A DNA stretch of 64,000 nucleotides from Lichenicoccus sp965277665 (GTDB taxonomy: Bacteria; Pseudomonadota; Alphaproteobacteria; Acetobacterales; Acetobacteraceae), in NCBI RefSeq assembly GCF_965277665.1, contig NZ_OZ255835.1, positions 2,418,001 to 2,482,000 of the forward strand, in the 5' to 3' direction. Positions 25,758 through 34,064 of this stretch are shown one piece after another; positions within the stretch are counted from its first letter, which is position 1, and the number at the start of each line of letters is the position of its first letter. The position numbers and the translations under genes are program-made. The notes under the pieces were generated by a model. It was given only the letters and a program-made list of their open reading frames with translations, searched no databases and was not told the DNA's origin.

Positions 25758-25769
25758 GGGGGGGGGGGG
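25758..25769. repeat. Homopolymer run of 12 G
   Basis: Twelve consecutive G (C on the minus strand) in the gap between the serB stop and the lipoprotein gene. Runs of this length change length easily by slipped-strand replication and also cause sequencing errors. It is outside the coding frames. Confidence 0.8.
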
Positions 25770-25779
25770 AGCCCTGGTC

Positions 25780-26673
25780 TCAGTCCTCGCGAAAGGCGGA
25801 GGCCGGGTAGCCCTGCGCGAACAGCAGCGCGCGCAGATCGGCATGGTCGATGCGCGTCTCGATCGCCTGCGCCACCACCGGCCTGGCATGGTAGGCGACC
25901 CCCAAGCCCGCCTCGGCCAGCATGTCGAGATCGTTGGCGCCGTCCCCGACCGCCAGCGTCGCCGACAGCCGCAGGCCGCGGGCGGCGGCCAGTTCGAGCA
26001 GCCTGGCACGCTTGGCGCCGCGGCCCTGGATCGGCTCGCCGACCTCCCCGGTGAGCCGCCCGTCCGCCTCCAGCAGCGTGTTGGCGTGATGCTCGTCGAA
26101 CCCGCAGCGCGCCGCGATCCTCGACGTGAACCAGGTGAAGCCGCCGGACACCAGGGCGCAACGCGCATTGTGCGCCCGCATGGTGGCGACCAGGGTGCGG
26201 GCGCCGGGTGCCAGCGCGGCCTCGCGCAGCACCAGCTCCAGCGCGCCGGTTTCCAGCCCACGCAGCAGGGCGACCCGGGTTTGCAGCGCCTCGGCGAAAT
26301 CGATCTCGCCGTTCATGCTGCGCCGGGTGATGGCGGCGACCTGCTCGCCGACCCCGGCGTGGGCGGCGAGGTCGTCCAGCGTCTCCGAGGTGACGATGGT
26401 GCTGTCCATGTCGGCCACCAGCAGCCCCTTGCGTCGCCCGCGGGCGCGGGTGATCAGCACATCGACCGCCTGTCCGGTGAAGGCCGCACGCAGGACCGCG
26501 GGGCTGGGCTGGCTGAAGGCGTGCGCCGGGCATGGAATGTCGACGGCCTCGCCCGGCGACAGGATGCGCGGCTCGCCGCCGCCGACCATCTCGCGCGCCA
26601 CCCGGATCATCGCCGGCGTCAGCGTCGACGCCTTGCGATCGGCGACCAGGGTGAGGATACGGGGGAACGCCAT
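25780..26673 (-). CDS. serB: Phosphoserine phosphatase
   Basis: 297 residues of the HAD superfamily. The nucleophile motif is VADMDSTIVTSETLDDLA, the second motif LVSGGFTWFT, the Lys region GAKRARLLELAAARG and the final acidic motif VGDGANDLDMLAEAGLGVAYHARP. This is the SerB pattern, catalysing the last step of serine synthesis. The first 75 residues form an N-terminal domain in the position of the ACT-like region of SerB. ATG at 26673 is divergent from miaA, with starts 27 bases apart. Confidence 0.95.
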   Translation of the reverse strand: MAFPRILTLVADRKASTLTPAMIRVAREMVGGGEPRILSPGEAVDIPCPAHAFSQPSPAVLRAAFTGQAVDVLITRARGRRKGLLVADMDSTIVTSETLDDLAAHAGVGEQVAAITRRSMNGEIDFAEALQTRVALLRGLETGALELVLREAALAPGARTLVATMRAHNARCALVSGGFTWFTSRIAARCGFDEHHANTLLEADGRLTGEVGEPIQGRGAKRARLLELAAARGLRLSATLAVGDGANDLDMLAEAGLGVAYHARPVVAQAIETRIDHADLRALLFAQGYPASAFRED

Positions 26674-26700
26674 GGTCGGGCGTTTCGCAGGGATGGCCTC

Positions 26701-27726
26701 TTGAAGCAAGCAGCCCCGGATGGTTTGCCGCCGTGTCACAGCGACATCGAAGGCGACGCGCTGATCGTCGCCGGGCCGACCTGCAGCGGCAAGTCGGCGC
26801 TCGCACTCGCACTCGCACGGGCACTCGGCGGCATCGTGATCAACGCGGATTCCATGCAGGTGTATCGCGAGTTGCACGTGCTGACCGCGCGTCCCACCGC
26901 GGCGGACGAGGCGCTCTGCCCGCACCGCCTGTACGGCGTGCGGGCCGCCTGCGAGCCGGGCAGCGTCGCCTGGTGGCGGACCGAGGCGCTCGCGTGCCTG
27001 CGCGAGGCCTGGGCCCAGGGCCGGCTGCCGATCCTGTGCGGCGGCACCGGGCTGTATTTCCGCGCCCTCACCGACGGGCTCGCCGCCATCCCCGACGCTG
27101 GTGCCGCGGCCCGCACGGAAGCGCGCGCCTTGCTGGCGGCGATCGGGCCTGCCGCGCTGCACGAGCGCCTGCAGGCGCTCGACCCCGACACTGCCGCGGG
27201 CATCCGCGCCAGCGACGGGCAGCGTCTCGCACGCGCCTGGGAGGTGCTGGCCGGCACCGGACAAGGACTGTCCGCCTGGCAGCGCGTCCCCGGGCTGCCG
27301 CCGGCGCCGGCGCGATTTGCCGCCCTGCGGCTCGCTCCGCCGCGCGCCGAGCTCAGGGCGGCGATCGCCGAGCGGTTTTGCGACATGCTGGCGCAGGGCG
27401 CGCTGGACGAGGTCGCAGCACTTCTGGCGCTCGGCCTGCCGGCGTCGCTGCCGGCGATGCGCGCGCACGGCGTGCCCGAACTGGCCGGCGTGCTCCGCCA
27501 CGGCGACCGCCTGGAGGACGCCGCGCGGCGTGCGGTGCTGGCGCAGGGCCAGTACACCAAGCGGCAGGCCACCTGGTTTGCGCATCACCGGCTGGCCGTT
27601 GCCCAACGCAGCGACATAATCACACAGCGTATCGCGAATATGACGCAACTTCCGAGAATAAGATGGCAAGAAATCTTATCATTTGTTCAATCCCGCGTTG
27701 ACGCGCCACGCGAAGCGCGCCCATAA
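26701..27726 (+). CDS. miaA: tRNA dimethylallyltransferase
   Basis: About 341 residues. P-loop IVAGPTCSGKSALALAL, then VINADSMQVYRELHVLTARP, LCGGTGLYFRALTDGL and the C-terminal QYTKRQATWFAHH identify MiaA, which prenylates A37 of tRNAs reading UNN codons. TTG at 26701 is chosen because AGGGA lies 7 bases upstream; TTG at 26725 is an alternative. A GCACTC hexamer repeats in the P-loop helix and encodes alternating Ala-Leu. The last 65 bases overlap, in another frame, a candidate leader peptide of the ilv operon. Confidence 0.93.
   Translation: MKQAAPDGLPPCHSDIEGDALIVAGPTCSGKSALALALARALGGIVINADSMQVYRELHVLTARPTAADEALCPHRLYGVRAACEPGSVAWWRTEALACLREAWAQGRLPILCGGTGLYFRALTDGLAAIPDAGAAARTEARALLAAIGPAALHERLQALDPDTAAGIRASDGQRLARAWEVLAGTGQGLSAWQRVPGLPPAPARFAALRLAPPRAELRAAIAERFCDMLAQGALDEVAALLALGLPASLPAMRAHGVPELAGVLRHGDRLEDAARRAVLAQGQYTKRQATWFAHHRLAVAQRSDIITQRIANMTQLPRIRWQEILSFVQSRVDAPREARP
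27663..27701 (+). CDS. Candidate ilvB leader peptide
   Basis: A 12-codon frame encoding MARNLIICSIPR lies inside the end of miaA in another frame and ends 81 bases before ilvB. It contains four Leu/Ile codons in twelve, three of them Ile, fitting a leader whose translation senses branched-chain amino acids. A GC hairpin follows at 27735-27766. The region is also locally AT-richer than its surroundings. This is inferred from layout; no such leader is confirmed here. Confidence 0.4.
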   Translation: MARNLIICSIPR

Positions 27727-27734
27727 CCCGGCAC

Positions 27735-27766
27735 CGCGCCCACCCCGGCCGCTTTTGGGGGGCGCG
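27735..27766 (+). promoter_or_regulatory. Hairpin upstream of ilvB, possible attenuator
   Basis: CGCGCCC-A-CCCC pairs with GGGGGGCGCG across a loop that includes GCTTTT. It ends 7 bases before the ilvB Shine-Dalgarno GGAG. Upstream GCGCGCC segments at 27703-27721 could compete for pairing. The U-tract is weak, so it could act on termination or on ribosome access. Confidence 0.4.
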
Positions 27767-27782
27767 CCGTTTGGAGAACGCC

Positions 27783-29621
27783 ATGAACGCGACCACCGAT
27801 CCGGGGGACCGCCGCCACCAGGCCAGCCAGGGCAGCGAGGCCGTCTCGACGCCGACGCTGAACGGCGCCGAGGTGCTGCTTCGGGTCCTGCAGGAGCAGG
27901 CGGTCGAGGTCGTGTTCGGCTATCCCGGCGGCGCGGTGCTGCCGATCTACGACGCGCTGTTCAAGCAGAACTCGATCCGCCACATCCTGGTCCGACATGA
28001 GCAGGCCGCGGTGCATGCCGCCGAAGGCTATGCGCGCTCGACCGGGCGGATCGGCGTGGTGCTGGTCACCAGCGGCCCGGGTGCGACCAACGCGGTGACC
28101 GGTCTGGTCGACGCGCTGATGGACAGCATCCCCCTGGTGTGTCTCACCGGCCAGGTGCCGACGCACATGATCGGCAACGACGCCTTCCAGGAAGCCGACA
28201 CCACCGGCATCACCCGGCCGGCCACCAAGCACAACTACCTGGTCAAGCGCGCCGGCGACCTCGCGCGCACCGTGCACGAGGCCTTCTACGTGGCAGCCAG
28301 CGGCAGACCCGGCCCTGTCGTCGTTGACTTACCGAAAGACATCATGGTCGGACCGGCGGACTATGCGCCGGCCTCGACCGCGCCGCATCGCTCGTATCGC
28401 CCGGTCACCGAGCCGCGTCCGGAAGCGATCCGGCAGGCGGTGGCGCTGATCAAGCGGGCGAAGCGGCCGCTCTTCTATACCGGCGGTGGCGTGATCAACT
28501 CCGGTCCCGCCGCCGCCGAGGCGCTCGGGCGGCTGGTGCGGCTGACCGGCGCTCCCTGCACCTCGACCCTGATGGGGCTCGGCGCCTATCCGAGCACCGA
28601 TCCGCAGTTCCTCGGCATGCTCGGCATGCACGGCACCTTCGAGGCCAACCTGGCGACGCACGGCTGCGACGTGCTGGTCAATCTCGGCGCCCGCTTCGAC
28701 GACCGCGTCACCGGGCGGCTGGATGCGTTCTCGCCCGGCTCGGCCAAGATCCATGTCGATATCGACCCGTCCTCGATCAACAAGATCGTGCCGGTGGATA
28801 TCGCCGTGGTCGGCGATGCCGGACGCGCCATCGCGCTGATGATCGAGGCCTGGCATGCCGACCCGGCCGAGCCGGACCGCGCAGCGCTCGCGGCCTGGTG
28901 GCGGCAGATCGACGCCTGGCGCGGCATCGACAGCCTGCGCTACACGCAGGACCCCTCGCCGTCCGCGATCATCAAGCCGCAGCATGCGGTGAAGCGGCTG
29001 TACGAACTGGCGCGCGACACCGGCCGCGACTGCTTCGTCACCACCGAGGTCGGCCAGCACCAGATGTGGGCGGCGCAGTATTTCGCGTTCGACAGGCCGA
29101 ACCGCTGGATGACCTCCGGCGGCCTGGGCACGATGGGCTACGGGCTGCCGGCCGCGGTCGGCGTGCAGGTGGCCCATCCCGGCGCGCTGGTCATCGACAT
29201 CGCCGGCGAGGCCAGCACGCTGATGAACATCCAGGAGCTCGGCACGATCTGCCAGTACCGCCTGCCGGTGAAGCTGTTCATCCTGAACAACCGCTACATG
29301 GGCATGGTGCGCCAGTGGCAGGAGCTGCTGCATGGCAGCCGCTATTCGGAGAGCTACAGCGAGGCGCTGCCGGACTTCGTCAAGCTTGCCGAGAGCTTTC
29401 ACGGCACCGGCATGCGCGCCACCTGCGTGGCCGAACTCGACGACACCATACGCGCCATGCTCGCGCATGACGGGCCGGTGATCGCCGACATCTGCGTCGA
29501 CCAGGCGGAGAACTGCTTCCCGATGATCCCGTCGGGTGCGGCGCATAACGAGATGATCCTCGGGCCGGACCAGAACGAGCAGGCGGCAGCCATCACCAAC
29601 GAAGGCATGATGCTGGTCTGA
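27783..29621 (+). CDS. ilvB: Acetolactate synthase large subunit
   Basis: 612 residues, the thiamine-diphosphate enzyme opening valine, leucine and isoleucine synthesis. The catalytic Glu lies in VRHEQAAVHAAEGYARSTG, the FAD/TPP domains include VTSGPGATNAVTGLVDALMDS and VNLGARFDDRVTGRLD, and the TPP-Mg site is in IDIAGEASTLMNIQELGT, where GEAS replaces the more usual GDGS. ATG at 27783 with GGAG 6 bases upstream is preferred over the TTG at 27771. ilvN follows after 26 bases. Confidence 0.96.
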   Translation: MNATTDPGDRRHQASQGSEAVSTPTLNGAEVLLRVLQEQAVEVVFGYPGGAVLPIYDALFKQNSIRHILVRHEQAAVHAAEGYARSTGRIGVVLVTSGPGATNAVTGLVDALMDSIPLVCLTGQVPTHMIGNDAFQEADTTGITRPATKHNYLVKRAGDLARTVHEAFYVAASGRPGPVVVDLPKDIMVGPADYAPASTAPHRSYRPVTEPRPEAIRQAVALIKRAKRPLFYTGGGVINSGPAAAEALGRLVRLTGAPCTSTLMGLGAYPSTDPQFLGMLGMHGTFEANLATHGCDVLVNLGARFDDRVTGRLDAFSPGSAKIHVDIDPSSINKIVPVDIAVVGDAGRAIALMIEAWHADPAEPDRAALAAWWRQIDAWRGIDSLRYTQDPSPSAIIKPQHAVKRLYELARDTGRDCFVTTEVGQHQMWAAQYFAFDRPNRWMTSGGLGTMGYGLPAAVGVQVAHPGALVIDIAGEASTLMNIQELGTICQYRLPVKLFILNNRYMGMVRQWQELLHGSRYSESYSEALPDFVKLAESFHGTGMRATCVAELDDTIRAMLAHDGPVIADICVDQAENCFPMIPSGAAHNEMILGPDQNEQAAAITNEGMMLV

Positions 29622-29647
29622 CACCGACGGCTGCAGGACCTGTTTGC

Positions 29648-30163
29648 ATGGCAAGCACTGACGAAGCCGAGATCACCGCCGTCATCTCGGTGCTGGTCGA
29701 GAACGAGGCCGGCGTGCTGGCGCGCGTCATCGGCCTGTTCTCCGGCCGCGGCTACAACATCGAGAGCCTGACCGTGGCGCCGGTCGAGGACGGCCGCAAC
29801 CGCAGCCGGATCAACATCGTGACCTCGGGCACGCCGATGATCATCGAGCAGATCAAGGCCCTGCTCGATCGGCTGGTGCCGGTGCACCGGGTGGCGGACC
29901 TGACCAAGGACGGTCCGCACGTCGCGCGCGAGATGGCGCTGATCAAGGTGGTCTCGACCGGCGAGCTGCGTTCCGAGGCGCTGCGCATCGCGGACGCGTT
30001 CCGGGCGCGCCCGGTCGACACCACCACCGGCAGCTTCGTGTTCGAACTCACCGGCGCCACCGACAAGCTGGACGCCTTCATCGAGCTGATGCGTCCGCTC
30101 GGGCTGGTCGAGATCTCGCGCACCGGGATTGCCGCGATCGCGCGCGGTCCGCATACCATCTGA
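29648..30163 (+). CDS. ilvN: Acetolactate synthase small regulatory subunit
   Basis: 171 residues. An N-terminal ACT domain (VLVENEAGVLARVIGLFSGRGYNIESL) binds valine for feedback inhibition. The C-terminal half has REMALIKVVSTGELR and GSFVFELTGATDKLDAFIELM, the ILVN/IlvH activation domain. It partners the large subunit just upstream. ilvC follows after 26 bases. Confidence 0.96.
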   Translation: MASTDEAEITAVISVLVENEAGVLARVIGLFSGRGYNIESLTVAPVEDGRNRSRINIVTSGTPMIIEQIKALLDRLVPVHRVADLTKDGPHVAREMALIKVVSTGELRSEALRIADAFRARPVDTTTGSFVFELTGATDKLDAFIELMRPLGLVEISRTGIAAIARGPHTI

Positions 30164-30189
30164 TTTCGAGAGCAAGAGGAACAGCGCCC

Positions 30190-31209
30190 ATGCGCGTGTA
30201 CTACGACAGCGACGCCGACGTGAACCTGATCAAGAGCCGCAAGGTCGCGATCATCGGCTATGGCAGCCAGGGCCACGCGCACGCCAACAACCTCAAGGAT
30301 AGCGGCGTCACCCAGCTTGCGGTGGCGCTGCGTCCGGGGTCCGCCGGCATCGCCAAGGCGGAGGCGGCCGGCCTGCGGGTGATGAACCCGGCCGAGGCTG
30401 CCGCCTGGGCCGACGTGGTGATGGTGCTCACGCCGGACGAACTGCAGGGCGACCTGTATGCCGAGCATCTGGCCCCGAACCTCAAGCAGGGGGCCGCGAT
30501 CGCGTTCGCGCATGGGCTTGCGGTGCATTTCAGGGTCATCGAGCCGCGGCCGGACCTGGACGTGTTCATGATCGCCCCCAAGGGGCCCGGCCATACCGTG
30601 CGCTCGGAGTACCAGCGCGGCGGCGGCGTGCCGTGCCTGGTGGCCGTGGCGCAGGATCCGTCCGGCAACGCGCTGGAGATCGCGCTCTCGTACGCCAGCG
30701 CCGTCGGCGGCGGACGTGCCGGCATCATCGAGACCAGCTTCCGCGAGGAATGCGAGACCGACCTGTTCGGCGAGCAGACGGTGCTGTGCGGTGGCCTGGT
30801 CGAGCTGATCCGGGCCGGGTTCGAGGTGCTGGTGGAGGCGGGCTACGCGCCAGAGATGGCGTATTTCGAATGCCTGCACGAGGTGAAGCTGATCGTCGAC
30901 CTGATCTACGAGGGCGGCATCGCCAACATGAACTACTCGATCAGCAACACCGCCGAATACGGCGAGTATGTCACCGGCCCGCGCATCATCACCGCCGAGA
31001 CCAAGGCGGAGATGAAGCGGGTGCTGCACGACATCCAGAGCGGCAGCTTCACCCGCAACTGGCTGCTGGAGAACAAGGTCGGCCAGGTCGGCTTCAAGGC
31101 CACGCGGGCCCGCGCCAACCAGCACCAGATCGAGGAGGTCGGCGAGAAGCTGCGCGCGATGATGCCCTGGATCGGCAAGAACCGGCTGGTCGACAAGACC
31201 CGGAACTGA
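30190..31209 (+). CDS. ilvC: Ketol-acid reductoisomerase
   Basis: 339 residues, the short class I form. It has the NADPH motif VAIIGYGSQGHAHANNLKDSG, PKGPGHTVRSEYQRGGGVPCL, the metal-binding ETSFREECETDLFGEQ and the C-terminal knotted domain YSISNTAEYGEY. It converts acetolactate to dihydroxyisovalerate in the second common step. AAGAGGA precedes the ATG. A hairpin 5 bases after the stop probably ends the ilv operon. Confidence 0.97.
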   Translation: MRVYYDSDADVNLIKSRKVAIIGYGSQGHAHANNLKDSGVTQLAVALRPGSAGIAKAEAAGLRVMNPAEAAAWADVVMVLTPDELQGDLYAEHLAPNLKQGAAIAFAHGLAVHFRVIEPRPDLDVFMIAPKGPGHTVRSEYQRGGGVPCLVAVAQDPSGNALEIALSYASAVGGGRAGIIETSFREECETDLFGEQTVLCGGLVELIRAGFEVLVEAGYAPEMAYFECLHEVKLIVDLIYEGGIANMNYSISNTAEYGEYVTGPRIITAETKAEMKRVLHDIQSGSFTRNWLLENKVGQVGFKATRARANQHQIEEVGEKLRAMMPWIGKNRLVDKTRN

Positions 31210-31214
31210 GGCGG

Positions 31215-31250
31215 AGCCCTGGCATCGACGGTTGTTCGCTTGCCAGGGCT
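31215..31250 (+). terminator. Hairpin after ilvC, probable terminator
   Basis: AGCCCTGGCA and TGCCAGGGCT form a perfect 10-bp stem with a 16-base loop, starting 5 bases after the ilvC stop. The following TGTGGCATATTTGC has only a poor T-tract, so efficiency is uncertain. Confidence 0.55.
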
Positions 31251-31302
31251 TGTGGCATATTTGCACATCAACCGTTCTCCGAGCCCTGGTGGTGAGAGAT
31301 CG

Positions 31303-31731
31303 ATGCGAAACGAGATCATCCCGAACCTGCGCTACGCGAACGCGCCCGGCGCCATCGACTTCCTCTGCAACGCCTTCGGTTTCGAGCGCCGGGCGGTCTA
31401 TCTCGATGAACGAGATGCCACGGTGATCCAGCATGCCCAGCTGACCTGGGCCGACCGGATGTTGATGGTCCACAGCATCAACGACACGGAGTTCGCGCGG
31501 GCCGCGAACATGCGGACCGTGTTGCAGGCGGGTGGCCCCACCATCGGGCTCTACCTCATCGTCGAGGACGTGGATGCCCACGCGGATCGGGCGCGCAGCG
31601 CGGGGGCGGACATCTTCCTCGGGCCGGTGGATCAGCCCTACGGAGGACGCGGGTATTCCGCCCGCGATCCCGAGGGGAATGTCTGGAGCTTCGGCAGCTA
31701 CGATCCGTGGGCCACGACCGGGGTCACCTGA
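31303..31731 (+). CDS. VOC family (glyoxalase-fold) protein
   Basis: 142 residues made of two beta-alpha-beta units: IPNLRYANAPGAIDFLCNAFGF, then LYLIVEDVDAHADRARSAGADI and YSARDPEGNVWSFGSY. This is the subgroup resembling PhnB and glyoxalase/bleomycin-resistance proteins. The metal ligands of true glyoxalases are not clearly kept, and the substrate is unknown. ATG at 31303 has GAGAG 5 bases upstream. Confidence 0.85.
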   Translation: MRNEIIPNLRYANAPGAIDFLCNAFGFERRAVYLDERDATVIQHAQLTWADRMLMVHSINDTEFARAANMRTVLQAGGPTIGLYLIVEDVDAHADRARSAGADIFLGPVDQPYGGRGYSARDPEGNVWSFGSYDPWATTGVT

Positions 31732-31754
31732 TCGACCGGACCGCGCTGCGGGTC

Positions 31755-31940
31755 TCAGCTATCGAGATGGTCCGCAGCAGTGGACGCCGATGACGCCCGG
31801 CCGGCGGCGGTTTCGTCCCGCACAATCCGGTAGCCGGCGCGGCTCAGCGAACGGATGCCCAGCAGGTCCAAGCCCGGCACGGCATCGCGTATCGCCATCA
31901 GGTCGTCATGGCTCAGATCCGCAGTCATGGTGTCGGGCAT
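31755..31940 (-). CDS. Small hypothetical protein
   Basis: 61 residues with LSHDDLMAIRDAVPGLDLLGIRSLSRAGYRIVRDE, which reads like a small helical domain, and a Ser/Ala-rich tail. No strong ribosome binding site is visible before ATG 31940; a second ATG follows four codons later. No family is recognised. Confidence 0.4.
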   Translation of the reverse strand: MPDTMTADLSHDDLMAIRDAVPGLDLLGIRSLSRAGYRIVRDETAAGRASSASTAADHLDS

Positions 31941-32027
31941 TACAATGATCCGTTCGATCCGGTGGTGTGTTCGCGGCCGGTCAGTCGATAACGGCGCCGG
32001 TCGGGAAGCGTTGCACGACGGCCGCGG

Positions 32028-33050
32028 TCAGGGCAACCGGGCGCTCCGCAGGGCGGCTTGCAGCCGCGCCCATGCCATCGCGTCGCCCGGCAGCCCGAAC
32101 CGCAGCAGGTTCGGGTCATCGTCGAAACGGCGGACGAGCAGCCCGGCCTCGCCCAGATGCCGATGCAAGGCCGCCGCCCCGCGCCCGCAATACAGCCGGA
32201 ACAAGGCGGTGCCCCCCTGGCCACGAAACCCATGCCGCAGCAGCAGCCGGTCCAGATCCGCCCCGTCCCGCCGCAGCCGGTCGGCCATCGCTGCGCGCCA
32301 GGCCGTATCCGCCAGCGCGACGCGGGCCGCCTGTATCGCAACCCCGCTGATCGCCCAGGGGCCGAAGGCGGCGCGCAGCCGTCCGGCCAGTCCAGCCGAC
32401 GCCAGGATGAAGCCGAGCCGGATCCCTGCCAGGCCGTAGCTCTTGCCGAACGAGCGCAGCACCAGCAGGCCCGGATGCGGCAGGCAGGAGCCGAGGCCGG
32501 TCATGTCCGGCTCGAGATCGACGAACGCCTCGTCGCAGATCAGCACGCCGCCCTGCTCGGATTGCGCCGATGCCAGCGCGAGCAGACGGCCGGGCGGCAG
32601 CCGCCTTCCGTCTGGATTGTTCGGGTTGCACAGGATCGCGGCGGTGCCGGGCTGCAGGGCGTTGCTGGCGAACGCTTCGATCCCGTAAGCGACCTCGACC
32701 GGGAGGCCGGCATTGTCCCAGCCGGCGCGGTGCTCTGCATAGGTCGGCGCCAGGATCGTGGCAGCCCGGCACCCGAGCAGGTAGGGCAACAGGCTGATCG
32801 CGATCTGCGTGCCTGGCGTTGCCACCACCATGCCGGGATCGGCAACCCCGTAGCAGGCGGCGGCCACTGCCTGCACGCGCAGGATGTCCTCGGGCTCCGG
32901 CAGCCGCGCCAGGGCGTCCGGGCCGATCGGCCCGATCGGGTAGGCATGCGGGTTGATCCCGGTCGAGAGATCGATGAACGGCGCCGGCGCCGATGCAAAC
33001 AGGCGCCGCGCCTCGATCAAGCGGCCGCCATGTGCGATGCCGGTCGGCAT
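32028..33050 (-). CDS. cobC: Threonine-phosphate decarboxylase of cobalamin synthesis
   Basis: 340 residues, PLP fold-type I. HGGRLIEARRLF and FIDLSTGINPHAYPI are the hallmark CobC/CobD start. VVATPGTQIAISLLPYL, ILCNPNNPDGRRLPPGRLL and the PLP Lys region LVLRSFGKSYGLAGIRLGFIL follow. It makes (R)-1-amino-2-propanol phosphate for the nucleotide loop. ATG at 33050 sits right at the conserved N-terminus and overlaps the divergent cbiB start codon in the sequence CATG. Alternative upstream starts would lie within cbiB. Some genomes name this gene cobD. Confidence 0.92.
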   Translation of the reverse strand: MPTGIAHGGRLIEARRLFASAPAPFIDLSTGINPHAYPIGPIGPDALARLPEPEDILRVQAVAAACYGVADPGMVVATPGTQIAISLLPYLLGCRAATILAPTYAEHRAGWDNAGLPVEVAYGIEAFASNALQPGTAAILCNPNNPDGRRLPPGRLLALASAQSEQGGVLICDEAFVDLEPDMTGLGSCLPHPGLLVLRSFGKSYGLAGIRLGFILASAGLAGRLRAAFGPWAISGVAIQAARVALADTAWRAAMADRLRRDGADLDRLLLRHGFRGQGGTALFRLYCGRGAAALHRHLGEAGLLVRRFDDDPNLLRFGLPGDAMAWARLQAALRSARLP

Positions 33051-34032
33051 GCTGGACGGAGGACCTTGGACCACCATCGGGATTGTACTGTGTGGTCTGG
33101 TGATCGAAGGCATCCTCGGCTACCCGGCCCCGCTGTTCCGCCTGTGGCGCCACCCGGTGGTCTGGATCGGCGGCCTGATCGGCTGGCTGGACGGGAGGCT
33201 CAATCGCGACAGTTTGCGGCAAGGGCAGCGCCGGCTCAACGGCGTCCTCGCCTTGCTGCTGATCGCGGGCATTCCGGCCCTCGTCGCGGCGCTGGCGCAG
33301 GCCCTGGCCCTGCACTGGCTGCCACGTCCGGTCGCGGTGCTGCTATGCGGTGCGGCGGCGAGCAGCCTGCTGGCTCAGCGCAGCCTGTCCAGCCACGTGC
33401 GGGCGGTGGCGAGCGGCCTCGAAGCGGACGGCCTTGCGGGCGGCCGCGCCGCGGTGTCGCACATCGTCGGACGCGACCCGGATAGCCTGGACGCGCCCGC
33501 GGTGGTGCGCGCCGCGATCGAGAGCCTCGCCGAGAACTTCTCCGACGGCGTGACGGCTCCGCTGCTCTGGTGCGTCCTGCTCGGCCTGCCGGGCATCGCC
33601 GCCTACAAGGCGATCAACACCGCCGACAGCATGATCGGCCATCTGAGCCCCCGGCATCACGCCTTCGGCTGGGCCTCGGCGCGCCTGGACGATCTGGTGA
33701 ACCTGCCGGCCTCGCGGCTGGCCGCGGCCTGGATCGCGCTGGCCGCTCCCGGACGCGCTTGGTCAAGCTTGCGCATCGTGCGGCGCGATGCCGGCCGGCA
33801 CCGCTCGCCGAATGCCGGCTGGCCGGAAGCGGCGATGGCCGCAAGCCTCGGGATCCGCCTCGCCGGGCCGCGCGACTATGCCAGCGGTCGCGTCGAGGAT
33901 CCCTGGCTCGGCGACGGCGACCGGCCGGCCAGTCTCGCCGATCTTCGGCGCGCCCTGGTGCTGTACCGGCGCGCCTGCACGATCCAGTTGCTGGCCACGG
34001 CCGCCTTGCTCGGCGTTGTGGCGTTCGCTTGA
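33049..34032 (+). CDS. cbiB: Adenosylcobinamide-phosphate synthase
   Basis: 327 residues, a multi-span membrane protein. The family blocks are GILGYPAPLFRLWRHPVVWIG, SIVGRDP-type (SHIVGRDPDSLDAPAV), AAIESLAENFSDGVTAPLLW and YKAINTADSMIGHLSPRH. It joins the aminopropanol arm to adenosylcobyric acid. ATG at 33049 is chosen because the first membrane span begins a few residues later; Shine-Dalgarno support is weak. bluB follows after 32 bases. In aerobic nomenclature it is CobD. Confidence 0.93.
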   Translation: MLDGGPWTTIGIVLCGLVIEGILGYPAPLFRLWRHPVVWIGGLIGWLDGRLNRDSLRQGQRRLNGVLALLLIAGIPALVAALAQALALHWLPRPVAVLLCGAAASSLLAQRSLSSHVRAVASGLEADGLAGGRAAVSHIVGRDPDSLDAPAVVRAAIESLAENFSDGVTAPLLWCVLLGLPGIAAYKAINTADSMIGHLSPRHHAFGWASARLDDLVNLPASRLAAAWIALAAPGRAWSSLRIVRRDAGRHRSPNAGWPEAAMAASLGIRLAGPRDYASGRVEDPWLGDGDRPASLADLRRALVLYRRACTIQLLATAALLGVVAFA

Positions 34033-34064
34033 CCGGCGCCGGAAAGCCGCCTTGTCTCGCCGGC

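Noticed and set aside
24679..26700. 5' part of the long plus-strand frame that ends in miaA
   Set aside because: The upstream ~670 codons are a shadow of cobQ and serB. MiaA family similarity begins only at about 26750.
23636..26824. Minus-strand open frame of over 1000 codons spanning cobQ and miaA
   Set aside because: It is antisense to cobQ and out of frame with serB, has no recognisable domain, and only reflects the scarcity of stop codons at high GC.
26800..26825. GCACTC hexamer repeat in miaA as a contingency locus
   Set aside because: Only about three units, in frame, encoding a plausible Ala-Leu helix after the P-loop. Length change would keep the frame and the helix, so no switch is implied.
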